In this document: one piece after another, positions 7,218 to 15,900 of the stretch
Position numbering within the stretch: position 1 is the first letter of the stretch
Layout: each line of letters opens with the position of its first letter
DNA from: an uncultured Eubacterium sp.
GTDB lineage: Bacteria > Bacillota > Clostridia > Lachnospirales > Lachnospiraceae
DNA length: 21,708 bases
Assembly: GCA_910579075.1 (NCBI GenBank)
Contig: CAJTSV010000066.1
Span: 1-21,708 of the forward strand
Reading direction: 5' to 3'
The notes under the pieces: model-generated
What the model saw: the letters and a program-made list of their open reading frames with translations, nothing else
What the model was told of the DNA's origin: nothing
Database searches by the model: none
Program-made: the position numbers and the translations under genes

Positions 7218-8519
7218 TCAAGCCGGCATTTTTTCCGGAAGATTCAGAAGGATTCTTGCAGTAAATATCCCGTCATTCAGTGAAAAATCGGTTTCCCCGT
7301 CATAACGGCATACCGTTTTTAAAATGCTGGACACCCCGATGCCGCCGGAAGCGGACACCGGACGCCCGTTATGAAATTTCACTTCTCCGCTGCTGTTGCG
7401 GCAGCAGATGCTGATTTTTCCTCTTTTTAAAGCTATCTTAAGGCTGATTTCCTGTTCTGTCAGGCCTGATTTCATGCAGCCGTGAATGGCATTTTCAAAC
7501 ACATTGGCAAGAATCGCAATCCAGTCAATATCCCGTACCGGAAGTTCTTCCGGAATCCTGACATCCAGACTGACCTTGATGTTCTCATTTCGGGCCTTTG
7601 CAGCATAAGCAGACAGAATGCTGCTGACAGCATGGTTCAGGCATATTTTTTCCTGCTTTTCCTGTTCGATATCTTCCATATACTGGTCCAGGTAATCCAT
7701 CAGGCTGTCCAGCCTGCCCTTTTTTGCATATTCTTTCATCAGCAGCGTATGATGGCGCACATCATGATGGATTCTTGCCACCTTCTGTTCGGATTCCCGC
7801 ACCAGCTCCATCTGGCGGCGCAGGAGCTTTTCATTGATTTCCAGAAGCTCTTTTTCCCTGCGGTAAAGATGCTCCCGTCCCAGATGAATATACAAATGCA
7901 GGATTGTATACTGAAGCATGCCAGACAGAAACAGGATGGTAAATGCGCGCACCATGTTAAAAACAGAAAACCCCTGCAGGTTTGGCCAGTACGCAATAAT
8001 CGCACCGTGAATGACTGATACAAAAAGCGTCAGCGCACTGAACGTGTCCATTTCTTCTATCAGAAAATCTATCCCGTTTAAAAACTGCCTGCGGAACTTG
8101 TTCCAGGTAAACCAAAGGACAGCTGACGTACATACAATACGCATTCCGATATCTGCCCATAAATTTCCCCCAAACCACCAGCGTGCTGCATCCACGCTGC
8201 AAAACACACAGACAGAAAACAGGTAAAATGCCAGTGCCATTTTATACAATGATACATAAAGCACTTCCCTGCTCATCAGGCTGCAGAAAACCCCGATTAC
8301 CGGCAGCGAGGAAACTGGCGCAAAGCGGATAAAACTCGCACTTGCTGACTGATACCAGAAGCTGTATAACGAAATCAATAAAATGCCAAACGCCAGGTAG
8401 CTGTATAGTGTTGTTTTCATGGAAAATCTTGGACGGTCAAGCATGAGAAAAAAAGACATCATCAGCACTACGCTGATTGCATTCCGAAAAAAAGCAATCC
8501 AGAAAGAACCTCCGAGCAT
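7218..8519 (-). CDS. AgrC-like sensor histidine kinase (GHKL ATPase, HPK10-type)
   Basis: A membrane histidine kinase of about 433 residues. Numbering here is from the in-frame GTG at 8543. The N-terminal half (about 15-220) holds roughly six hydrophobic segments and no recognisable sensor domain. A coiled linker (about 222-256) leads to the H-box RIHHDVRHH at 257-265, where His260 is the probable phosphoacceptor. The ATPase domain has the N-box ANVFENAIHG (346-355) and G-box SGGIGVSS (399-406). This layout is that of AgrC-like kinases, which often sense peptides and pair with LytTR regulators, as here (gene at 8660-9376). The start is uncertain. ATG 8519 has a nine-G tract 11 nt upstream as its only ribosome site, while GTG 8543 lacks one. 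The ligand is unknown. Confidence 0.88.
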   Translation of the reverse strand: MLGGSFWIAFFRNAISVVLMMSFFLMLDRPRFSMKTTLYSYLAFGILLISLYSFWYQSASASFIRFAPVSSLPVIGVFCSLMSREVLYVSLYKMALAFYLFSVCVFCSVDAARWWFGGNLWADIGMRIVCTSAVLWFTWNKFRRQFLNGIDFLIEEMDTFSALTLFVSVIHGAIIAYWPNLQGFSVFNMVRAFTILFLSGMLQYTILHLYIHLGREHLYRREKELLEINEKLLRRQMELVRESEQKVARIHHDVRHHTLLMKEYAKKGRLDSLMDYLDQYMEDIEQEKQEKICLNHAVSSILSAYAAKARNENIKVSLDVRIPEELPVRDIDWIAILANVFENAIHGCMKSGLTEQEISLKIALKRGKISICCRNSSGEVKFHNGRPVSASGGIGVSSILKTVCRYDGETDFSLNDGIFTARILLNLPEKMPA

Positions 8520-8530
8520 ACTGCATTTTA

Positions 8531-8539
8531 CCCCCCCCC
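8531..8539 (-). promoter_or_regulatory. Nine-G homopolymer acting as the kinase ribosome site
   Basis: Nine consecutive G on the minus strand sit just before the kinase start and are the only purine-rich Shine-Dalgarno candidate. An out-of-frame ATG (8526) lies 4 nt after the tract and the in-frame ATG (8519) 11 nt after it. Tract length would therefore change spacing, or the reading frame if translation starts at GTG 8543. Confidence 0.5.
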
Positions 8540-8659
8540 TCACAAAAAACGCTGCATATAAGCATATAACAGATTATTTATAGCATTTCCATAAAAAGCA
8601 TGCAAGGCTGCGGGATAATCTGCCGTTTAACCGGGACGAACTTCGCCTCTGCAATGCAT

Positions 8660-9376
8660 TCATTCAAAATAATACGATAAATAAAGCTTTTTAAATTCCG
8701 CTGTCCGGCTTTTCGGCAGATAGACCAGCCTGCCATTATCCATCTGGATTTCTTCCTGCTTAATCGAAACAATATGGTTCATATTCAAGATAAAAGAACG
8801 CCCGCACCTGGCAAACTGGGATAAGGGCTTTAACATCCCCCAGATTCCTTCTGCCGTCATGCGGATTCTGCATTCTTCCTCTGCCAGATACACCATCTGG
8901 TAATTTTTCTGCGACTCGCAGTAAACAATATCATCCGGCTGCAGCCGGACAATCCCGTGTGCAGTCTTTAACACAAGCTGGCTTTCTTTTGCCTTTTGAA
9001 TCAGCCCGAGCACCGTGTCCATCGCGTGAAAAAACGTTTCCTGGGCAAGCGGCTTTACCAGATACTGGACTGCATCTACGCCATAGGCATTCAGCGCATG
9101 CTCGGTTGAAGCCGTTAAAAATACAATCGGCACATCGCTGCCAAGGCTGCGTATTTCCTGTGCAGCCGCAATGCCGTTTTTGTCCGGCATGTAAATATCC
9201 AAAAATACCAGGTCCGGCTTTCCAGCCTGTTCCATGCTCCGGAGCAGGGCATGCGCATCCGCAAACCATTCCAGGCTGTAATCCAGCTGTCCTTTTGCCT
9301 CTCTGTATTTATCGAGCAGTTCCTTCACGCACGCGGGCTCTCTTTCATCATCATCGCATAATGCTATCCTGTACAT
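8660..9376 (-). CDS. LytTR-family response regulator
   Basis: A 238-residue two-domain regulator. The receiver domain (1-125) has the acidic pocket D8-D9-D10, the phospho-acceptor Asp60 in LVFLDIYMP, Thr88 in VFLTAS and Lys108 in YLVKPL. The C-terminal LytTR DNA-binding domain (about 133-238) shows the typical DDIVYCESQKNYQMVYL and FARCGRSFILNMNHI segments. It is the likely partner of the AgrC-like kinase 116 bp downstream. The kinase and regulator order (regulator first) suggests co-transcription. Members of this family control virulence, bacteriocin or peptide-signalling genes. No signal-peptide precursor gene is evident in the window, so the target is unknown. The ribosome site is AGGAGA with 9 nt spacing. 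Confidence 0.93.
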   Translation of the reverse strand: MYRIALCDDDEREPACVKELLDKYREAKGQLDYSLEWFADAHALLRSMEQAGKPDLVFLDIYMPDKNGIAAAQEIRSLGSDVPIVFLTASTEHALNAYGVDAVQYLVKPLAQETFFHAMDTVLGLIQKAKESQLVLKTAHGIVRLQPDDIVYCESQKNYQMVYLAEEECRIRMTAEGIWGMLKPLSQFARCGRSFILNMNHIVSIKQEEIQMDNGRLVYLPKSRTAEFKKLYLSYYFE

Positions 9377-9425
9377 GTCTTTCGTTCTCCTGATTCTACA
9401 TATATTTTCTGTCTGGATGCAGCAC

Positions 9426-9586
9426 TAGAGCGTGTCTTAATACCATTCCTGCAATCTGTACGCCCCGTTTCCCGGAAAATTCATCCCGATTTTAAACAGC
9501 ACAGCCCGGCTGTGACTTATAAACTGGGGATAATTTCTCCACAAACTGAGTACATCTCATGGAAAGCATTTTCTCGACACGCTCTA
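9426..9586. mobile_element. 157-bp MITE-like element with TA duplication
   Basis: A 13-bp perfect inverted repeat, ACTAGAGCGTGTC (9424-9436) and GACACGCTCTAGT (9576-9588), bounds a non-coding segment. The most economical reading is a 157-bp element (9428-9584) with GAGCGTGTC ends flanked by TA on both sides. That arrangement is typical of MITEs mobilised by IS630/Tc1-type transposases. It has no coding capacity and contains an internal hairpin CACAGCC-C-GGCTGTG near 9500-9514. It lies between the LytTR regulator and the small gene at 9671. A related end occurs at 18434-18469. Confidence 0.7.
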
Positions 9587-9670
9587 GTATAAAATTATTT
9601 TCAGAAAAAATCAATTGGAAAATAAAATACATTTACTGCGGACAGGCATTTGCACATATTTCCGGTGCAC

Positions 9671-10018
9671 TTACATGGCAATGCTGCAGAATCCGCCCGG
9701 CGGGCTGTCCGGCAGCGTTTTCATTGCCTCGCACGCTTTTTTATAATCCCGCCTTGTCACATAAAACGCATAATACATCCGGTAACTGTCCGGCTTATTA
9801 ATATAATTGCGCAGATAAACAAGGTTTGCTTCATCCGGATCCATGAAAACCCGGTAATCAATGCCAGCCTCATCCAAAAGCCTGCATTTTTTCTGGTACA
9901 CGTCGTCAAACATCGTAGAATAAACATTGTGCCATACTTCCTGCGGCACACTGCTTTTTCTTTTTTTCATTTTCATCCGAATCCTGCAGCAGATATCCTG
10001 GAATAATAAATTCAGCAT
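9671..10018 (-). CDS. Hypothetical protein, 115 aa
   Basis: I do not recognise a family. The protein is 115 residues, soluble and basic at the N-terminus (RMKMKKRKS). Its core is rich in Tyr, Asp and Lys (DEAGIDYRVFMDPDEANLVYLRNYI, DSYRMYYAFYVTRRDYKKACEAM). It has no signal peptide and no membrane segment beyond a weakly hydrophobic start. GGGAGG 7 nt upstream of ATG 10018 decides the start. Two strong promoters in tandem precede it, and it is divergent from the XRE regulator gene at 10237. The regulator may therefore control this gene. The downstream side holds no clear terminator, only an AT-rich inverted repeat near 9595-9627 and then the MITE-like element. Confidence 0.75.
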   Translation of the reverse strand: MLNLLFQDICCRIRMKMKKRKSSVPQEVWHNVYSTMFDDVYQKKCRLLDEAGIDYRVFMDPDEANLVYLRNYINKPDSYRMYYAFYVTRRDYKKACEAMKTLPDSPPGGFCSIAM

Positions 10019-10064
10019 CCCGGCACCTCCCTTTTCTTTTTACCCTAAATGTTTTGTGTAAATC

Positions 10065-10093
10065 ATTATACATGTAGGCGACTACTTTGTTAA
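10065..10093 (-). promoter_or_regulatory. Proximal promoter of the 115-aa gene
   Basis: Minus strand TTAACA (10088-10093), 17 bp, TATAAT (10065-10070). The spacer includes the short inverted repeat GTAG-TCGC-CTAC, a possible operator. The predicted start is near 10058, 40 nt before the ATG. Confidence 0.7.
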
Positions 10094-10098
10094 TTTGC

Positions 10099-10126
10099 AT
10101 TATAACATTTATTGTATTATTGTCAA
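10099..10126 (-). promoter_or_regulatory. Distal promoter of the 115-aa gene
   Basis: Minus strand TTGACA (10121-10126), 16 bp, TATAAT (10099-10104). Both hexamers are perfect. The predicted start is near 10092, so transcription from here would cross the proximal promoter. Confidence 0.72.
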
Positions 10127-10236
10127 GTGTTTTAGGACACTATTAGTGCTGCTTTTGAATATTTATTTTGAATTATAATATAAAAAACATTTTCACGCTC
10201 TCAAAGACATCCAAAACACCATCGGAGGAAATAGGA

Positions 10237-10620
10237 ATGCCACTGGATTACAAGCTAATTGGAACGAATATCAAGACGCGCAGAAAAGAACTGCAGATTA
10301 CACAGGAGCAAATGGCAGATGAACTGTTTTTATCTCTCAGCCTTATCAGCAAGCTGGAGCGGGGTGTAAAAGCTGTCAGCATGGACACCTTTTACTCTAT
10401 CGCAGAATACCTGCATACAAGCATTGCTTCCCTGATTTCTGACCCGAATGACCCTGGCGTGCAGCATAACCAGATGATACAGGAAATCGATGTCATGCTG
10501 GAAGACCTGGATAACAGGCACCTTCGTATTGTAAACCAGCTGATGAAAACTTACGTGGCACAGCTGCGGGAAATCTATCCGGCTGAAAATGCCGCTGACC
10601 GGAATTCGTTTAAACCATAA
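10237..10620 (+). CDS. XRE-family helix-turn-helix regulator
   Basis: A 127-residue regulator and the only convincing plus-strand gene. Residues 8-65 form an XRE/HTH_3 domain (IGTNIKTRRKELQITQEQMA, then LSLSLISKLERGVKAVSMDTFYSIAEYL). The C-terminal 60 residues are helical (IQEIDVMLEDLDNRHLRIVNQLMKTYV), as in small clostridial XRE regulators that dimerise through this part. The start at 10237 is set by GGAGG 8 nt upstream. An upstream in-frame TTG at 10168 lacks a ribosome site. A TATAAT at 10174-10179 could be its -10, but no good -35 is visible. It is divergent from the small gene at 9671-10018 and shares its promoter region, so repression of that gene and of itself is the simplest idea. Confidence 0.9.
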   Translation: MPLDYKLIGTNIKTRRKELQITQEQMADELFLSLSLISKLERGVKAVSMDTFYSIAEYLHTSIASLISDPNDPGVQHNQMIQEIDVMLEDLDNRHLRIVNQLMKTYVAQLREIYPAENAADRNSFKP

Positions 10621-10643
10621 CGCCTCTTTCTCTTTCAAAAAAT

Positions 10644-10740
10644 GGGGCTGTCGCATTCAGAAAACGATACAAGATATAGCTGGTTCACGTTGTTCTTTTG
10701 TACTATATCTTGTATATGTTTTGCTTAGTGCGACAGCCCT
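10644..10740. terminator. Bidirectional terminator / hairpin repeat between convergent genes
   Basis: The arms GGGCTGTCGCA (10645-10655) and TGCGACAGCCC (10729-10739) match perfectly. An inner pair ATACAAGATATA (10667-10678) and TATATCTTGTAT (10704-10715) also matches perfectly, giving a roughly 97-nt near-continuous hairpin with a 25-nt loop. On the plus strand it is followed by TGTTTTTTCTGTTTTTT. On the minus strand it is followed by ATTTTTTG. It therefore fits termination of both the XRE gene and the zinc-ribbon gene. GGGCTGTCGCA ends recur in clostridial hairpin repeats, to my recollection, so it may be a small mobile repeat. Confidence 0.8.
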
Positions 10741-10754
10741 GTTTTTTCTGTTTT

Positions 10755-11981
10755 TTACTGCGGCTGGTAAGTATAGCTTACCTGTTTCACCGGGCTGCAG
10801 TTTCCGTCTGCGTCGGCAACGATGACCGACAGCTGTGAATTTCCTTCTGGCATTGTAATCCCGCCTGTATACAGAGTCCCGTTCTGCGGCGTCAGCTCTG
10901 CGCCGGACATCCAGCTGTAATATGCCTGATATCCAATCGGAACGTCAATGGTAATGCGCTGCTGGTCCGTATAAGTGCCGCTGTCCGGGTAAACAGCCGG
11001 TTCGCCAATCTGCGTGACGGAAATATTCGGGTCTGCATCAATTCCAATCTGATAATCCCCGGAAGCTTCTTCCCCGTATGCGCCGTTTTCATTTTTACAT
11101 ACGGCCCTGACGGAATAAAAGCGGTCCTGCTGCAGGGCGAACGGTGCTGTATACAGGACGCCGTTTTCCTGCGGCGGGGAGCCATCCAGCGTATAATAAA
11201 TGCTCGTACCTTTTTCGCTTGAAATAGCAAGCGTCTGGCTGGAATCGTAAAGGCCCGGCGTCAGCTCAAGATACGGCGTCTCGATTAAATATTCATCCAG
11301 CATGGCGGCAATGGCAGAATTCGGCGCGCCTTCCGACAGCTTTACAATCGCATCCTGATTTTTATTTTTTACATAAATCTGCAAAAGCCTTTCGTATGCC
11401 TGGTAATTATCCTTATCTGCTTTGATAATTTTTTTCAGTACTTTTACCTGCTTTTTCGTATCGCCGCTGTTTTCACAAATCGTGTTTTTTAAAGCCAGAT
11501 AGGCCAGGCTGTCGGATTCCTGCTCCAGCAGAAGGTCAATCGATGCGGCAGCGCCTTCGTAATCCCCCTCTGCCATCAGCGTCAGGCAGTGGTTATACTC
11601 TGTCTCTGTCTTTCCATAATGATACGTGTCCGGCAGCGTCCGCAGGTAAAAAGCTGCGCCGGCAAAAACAGCCGCACCGGTCAAAAGTGCCACAGCCAGC
11701 TTAAACGGCTGCTTTTTCACTTCTTCCATGTCTTCGTTTTCTTCTGTTTCGTACATATGATTCATCTCTTTCATCCCTGATTGGTACTGCATTTTTGGTA
11801 CACTCTGCCGGTACAGGGCAGTACCGCCGGAAATACCCGGAATGGCTTCCTCCTCCCATACGGTATGGAGCAGCTCCTTTTCCATGTTCTTGTAATTAAA
11901 TTCCCTGGACACAGCCGTCCCGCAGCGGCTGCAGGACCTGCTTGCAGGGGAAAGCACTTCCCCGCAGTTTGAACACCTCAT
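10755..11981 (-). CDS. Zinc-ribbon membrane protein with TPR-like and chitobiase-C-like domains
   Basis: A 408-residue protein built of four parts. An N-terminal zinc ribbon has paired CxxC motifs (MRCSNCGEV and SCSRCGTAV, residues 1-24). A single membrane segment lies at about 93-111 (LAVALLTGAAVFAGAAFYL). TPR-like helical repeats lie at about 125-215 (YEGAAASIDLLL, YQAYERLLQIYVKN). Two beta-rich domains at about 235-315 and 325-405 resemble the chitobiase/beta-hexosaminidase C-terminal domain (TPGLYDSSQTLAISSEKGTSIYYTLDG style, and YPDSGTYTDQQRITID). The zinc ribbon should be cytoplasmic and the rest external. The start at 11981 overlaps the folD stop as ATGA, a sign of translational coupling. 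An upstream in-frame start inside folD is less likely. Function is unknown; the beta domains often accompany cell-wall or glycan proteins. Confidence 0.85.
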   Translation of the reverse strand: MRCSNCGEVLSPASRSCSRCGTAVSREFNYKNMEKELLHTVWEEEAIPGISGGTALYRQSVPKMQYQSGMKEMNHMYETEENEDMEEVKKQPFKLAVALLTGAAVFAGAAFYLRTLPDTYHYGKTETEYNHCLTLMAEGDYEGAAASIDLLLEQESDSLAYLALKNTICENSGDTKKQVKVLKKIIKADKDNYQAYERLLQIYVKNKNQDAIVKLSEGAPNSAIAAMLDEYLIETPYLELTPGLYDSSQTLAISSEKGTSIYYTLDGSPPQENGVLYTAPFALQQDRFYSVRAVCKNENGAYGEEASGDYQIGIDADPNISVTQIGEPAVYPDSGTYTDQQRITIDVPIGYQAYYSWMSGAELTPQNGTLYTGGITMPEGNSQLSVIVADADGNCSPVKQVSYTYQPQ

Positions 11982-12838
11982 ATTTCCTGCACGCCTCCCT
12001 GCTGCTTTAACGCTTCCACACAATTATGCATCAGCATTGCAATTGTCATCGGGCCGACGCCGCCCGGTACCGGCGTTACTGCCCGCACAAGCGGCAGGAC
12101 GCTGTCATAATCAACATCCCCGCAAAGCTTGTTTTCCGCATTGCGGTGAATTCCGACATCAATAATAACGGCACCTTCTTTTATATAGGAAGCATCTATC
12201 ATTTTCGGCCTGCCGGCAGCCACTATCAGAATATCCGCCTGCTGGCAGACACTTCGCAGATTTTCCGTTTTGGAATGGGCAATGGTAACGGTTGCATTTT
12301 CACGAAGCATCAAAACCGCCATCGGTTTGCCGACAATGTTGCTCCGCCCGACGACAACACAGCTCTTTCCGGCAATCTCAATGCCGGAACGCTTCAATAG
12401 CTGGATTACCCCTGCCGGAGTACACGAAACAAATCCCGCAAGCCCGCTGAGCAGTGCCCCGACATTGTGCGGATGAAAGCCGTCCACATCTTTTTGGGGT
12501 GAAATTGCCTGGATAATTTTATTTTCGTCAATCTGCGGCGGTACCGGAAGCTGTACGAGAATGCCTGTCACCGTTTCATCTGCATTCAGCTGGCTGATTA
12601 ATGCCAGCAGCTCATCTTCTGTCGTTTCCTCCGGAAGCTCGAACGAACGCGATTCGATTCCGATATATTCGCAGGCACGTTTTTTATTCCGGACATACAC
12701 GCTGGAAGCCGGGTCTGCGCCTGCCTGAATCACGGCCAGGCATCCGGATATTCCCTGTTCCTTCAGTTTTGCTGTCTGTTCCCTCAGCTCGTCTTTGATT
12801 TCCTGTGAAATGCGTTTTCCATCAATAATATGTGCCAC
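11978..12838 (-). CDS. folD: Bifunctional methylenetetrahydrofolate dehydrogenase/cyclohydrolase
   Basis: A 286-residue cytoplasmic enzyme that interconverts 5,10-methylene-, 5,10-methenyl- and 10-formyl-tetrahydrofolate with NADP(H), feeding purine and formyl-Met-tRNA synthesis. Active-site residues are visible: Tyr48 and Lys52 in YVRNK, Gln96 in ILVQLP, and the Asp in KDVDGF (116-121). The dinucleotide-binding signature VVVGRSNIVGKP lies at about 161-172 and PVPGGVGPMT near the C-terminus. The start codon is GTG at 12838, with AAGGAG 9 nt upstream. The gene is about 100 bp downstream of ftsK. It overlaps the zinc-ribbon gene by 4 bp, so these are probably one transcript. Confidence 0.97.
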   Translation of the reverse strand: MAHIIDGKRISQEIKDELREQTAKLKEQGISGCLAVIQAGADPASSVYVRNKKRACEYIGIESRSFELPEETTEDELLALISQLNADETVTGILVQLPVPPQIDENKIIQAISPQKDVDGFHPHNVGALLSGLAGFVSCTPAGVIQLLKRSGIEIAGKSCVVVGRSNIVGKPMAVLMLRENATVTIAHSKTENLRSVCQQADILIVAAGRPKMIDASYIKEGAVIIDVGIHRNAENKLCGDVDYDSVLPLVRAVTPVPGGVGPMTIAMLMHNCVEALKQQGGVQEI

Positions 12839-12938
12839 TTGCCCTCTCTCCTTTATTCTTTATACTGTACCGTTTCTGTCAGAATCATTCCTGCTGCAGC
12901 AAATCTGCCAGACTTCCTGCAAAGCTTTTTCATTTCTG

Positions 12939-15900
12939 TTACAGTACTTCTTCTTCATACTGTGCAAACTGTTCCGGGCTCATCAGTATTTTGCGCGGCT
13001 TTGTGCCTTCCTCCGGCCCTACAACGCCTGCTTCTTCCAGCTGGTCCATAATACGCGCCGCACGGTTAAATCCAATTTTAAAATACCGCTGCAGCATGCT
13101 GACAGATGCCTTTTCCTTTTCCATCAGCAGTCTTGCCGCATCCGCAAAATAGACGTCCCTGTCATCCCCGGACGCTGCATCCGAAGAAGCAGAACCGGCT
13201 GCGGATGCTGCGCTTGCCACTTTCTGCTCAATTTCGCTGCTATACTGCGCTGCCCCGCTTTGGGATGTTAAAAATTCCACGACATCCGAAACTTCCGAAT
13301 CCGACACAAATGCCCCCTGGACACGTACCGGTTTCTGGAGCCCCTGCGGATAAAACAGCATATCCCCTTTTCCAAGCAGCTTTTCTGCACCGTTCATATC
13401 CAGAATCGTCCTGGAATCAATGCCGGACGTTACCGAAAATGCGATTCTGGACGGCATGTTTGCCTTAATCAGCCCGGTAATGACATTTACGGACGGCCGC
13501 TGTGTCGCAATAATCAGGTGAATGCCCGCCGCCCTTGCTAACTGTGCCAGACGGCAGATTGCGTCTTCCACATCTCCCGGCGCTGCCATCATAAGGTCTG
13601 CAAGCTCGTCAACAATAATGACAATATACGGCATTTTCTGCGGCTTCGACTCGTCCGGAATATCTGCTATCTTTTTCACCTTTGCATTATAGCCCTTCAT
13701 ATCCCGGACGCCATAATCAGCAAATTTCTGGTAGCGGTCCATCATTTCCGAAACCGCCCAGTGCAGGGCGCCTGCTGCCTTCTTCGGGTCTGTCACGACC
13801 GGCAGCAGCAGGTGCGGAATGCCGTTGTACACGCTTAATTCCACAACCTTCGGGTCTATCATAATCAGCTTGACGTCATCCGGGTCTGCTTTATAAAGAA
13901 TGCTCATAATAATCGTATTAATACATACCGATTTTCCAGAGCCTGTCGCTCCTGCTATCAGCAGATGCGGCATTTTGCAGATATCCGTCACAACCACCTG
14001 TCCCGCAATGTCCTTGCCGGCTGCAAATGCACACGGCGAGGACTGCTTTTGAAATGCTTCTGACTCAATCAGCTCGCGGAACATAACCGGAACGGTTTCC
14101 TTATTCGGTACCTCAATGCCAATGGCTGCTTTTCCCGGAATCGGCGCTTCGATACGGATATCGGCTGCGGCCAGATTCAGTTTGATATCATCCGCAAGGT
14201 TTACAATCTTGCTTACCTTGACGCCCATTTCCGGCTGGATTTCATACCGGGTTACGGACGGACCGCAGCTGACATTGAGTATTGTCACATTCACGCCGAA
14301 ATTTTTCAGCGTCTGCTGCAGTTTCAGCGCTGTCTCCTGCAGATGCTCCCTGGAATCCCCGGTCTGGTTTGGGCTTGCATTCTTTAACAGGCTGACCGAA
14401 GGCAGTACATGCTCTTTTTTAAACACAGGCTGCGGCCTGTGCATCTGGACACTGATATCAGCTGTATTCGAAGCAATTTCAGCCTGTGACTGTTTTGGAT
14501 TGCGGTGCAGCGGTGCGGCTGTCCCTGACGGATTTGCGGCTGGCTGCCTTTGTGCCGCAGACGGTGCTGCCGCTTTTACCGGAGCTGTTTTCACCTGCTG
14601 CAGCTGCTGGTCCATTAATTCTTCTGCGGTCATGGCCGGCAGGCTGATATCGTCCTGCGACAAATCATCATCCAGGATGGATTCCAGCTGGCTGCTTCCT
14701 TCCCTGCCTGCCATTGCCTGCATCCCCGCGGCTTCATCCAGCGTGAATTTTGGCTGGCTGCCTGCTGCACTATCTGCTGTTTCATACACACTGGATTCCG
14801 GCTGCGGATGCTGCCCGGGTGCCTGCTCAAAATCTACGCCGAAGAAATCCATGCTTTCAAAGTCAATGACTTCCGCGGATGCCGTATCATTCCCGGATGC
14901 TGCATCGCCATGCATTTCAAATCCGGCATCCGGCGCAGCATGATAAGCGTCCGGATGCTGCAAATCTTCCAAATCCGTGCCGGCACTGTCATTTGAAACA
15001 TCCCCGTACAGGTTTTGCGGCACTGCGGATTCATCTGCCGCATCAAAATCCGGTTCCGGCACAGCATGTCCATCTGCTGCACCCGCATTTCCGGTTTCCG
15101 GCATGCTTGGCTTAAGCGCCACTTTGCGGTTTTTAATCGGAACAATATTATCCGGCGGCATCTTTGGCTTCGGTTCTTTTTCCATATCCGGCGGAAACAG
15201 CATCACATCCGAATATTCCATGCCCGCTGCCTGTGTCTTTGGAATTCCTGCATATGCAGAATCCGGTTCCCGTTCCTTCACGGCCTTTGGCGGCTGGTTC
15301 ATCATATGGATTGGAAAATCTGCCGTAAACGCCGGGTCCGGCCGGATTTCATTCAGGTTATCCGATGCTTTCTGCTTTCCTGCAGCTTTAATGCTTGTAT
15401 CGGACGATACCCCGGTTACTTTGTTATCTATCCGCCGCTGCCTGCGCTGCGTATACTGTTCCCGCTGGCGTATTGTTTCATTTCTGGCGGATGCATACAT
15501 TTTGCGGCCGCCAGACTGGATTGGCTTCCATAAGGAACGCTGTGTCATCAGCACCATACTCATCATAATAATATCAATCACATATGCGCTGATGGTTCCA
15601 AGATTCGACTGAATCAGCCATGTCAGTAACCCGCCAATCAGCCCGCCGCCATATTTATGTTCCACCGCCCACAGGTAAGATTCCACCGGCGTGCCCGCCT
15701 TGCTGCCAATCAGTTCTAAAAACATGCAGACAAAAATGAAAAATCCAGCAGCAGCGGTTTCCTTAATGACTGCCACCGTATTATCCCTGTTTGCAATTGC
15801 AAATGCCGTTCCGCCAAATAACAGAAACGGAAATATGTACGCCGTAAAGCCAAACAGGCCAAAAAAGATACTGCTGATAAAATTCCCTGCTTTTCCGGCA

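Noticed and set aside
9515..9550. DnaA-box-like sequences TTATCCCCA and TTCTCCACA inside the MITE-like element
   Set aside because: Each has one mismatch to TTATCCACA, they are only two, and no origin genes are nearby; chance is the simpler explanation.
10168..10236. N-terminal extension of the XRE regulator from TTG 10168
   Set aside because: No ribosome site there; GGAGG precedes ATG 10237 and the HTH domain begins normally from that start.
14116..14943. 275-codon plus-strand frame inside the FtsK gene
   Set aside because: Antisense shadow over the low-complexity linker; the Ser/Ala/Cys-rich translation reflects the opposite strand.
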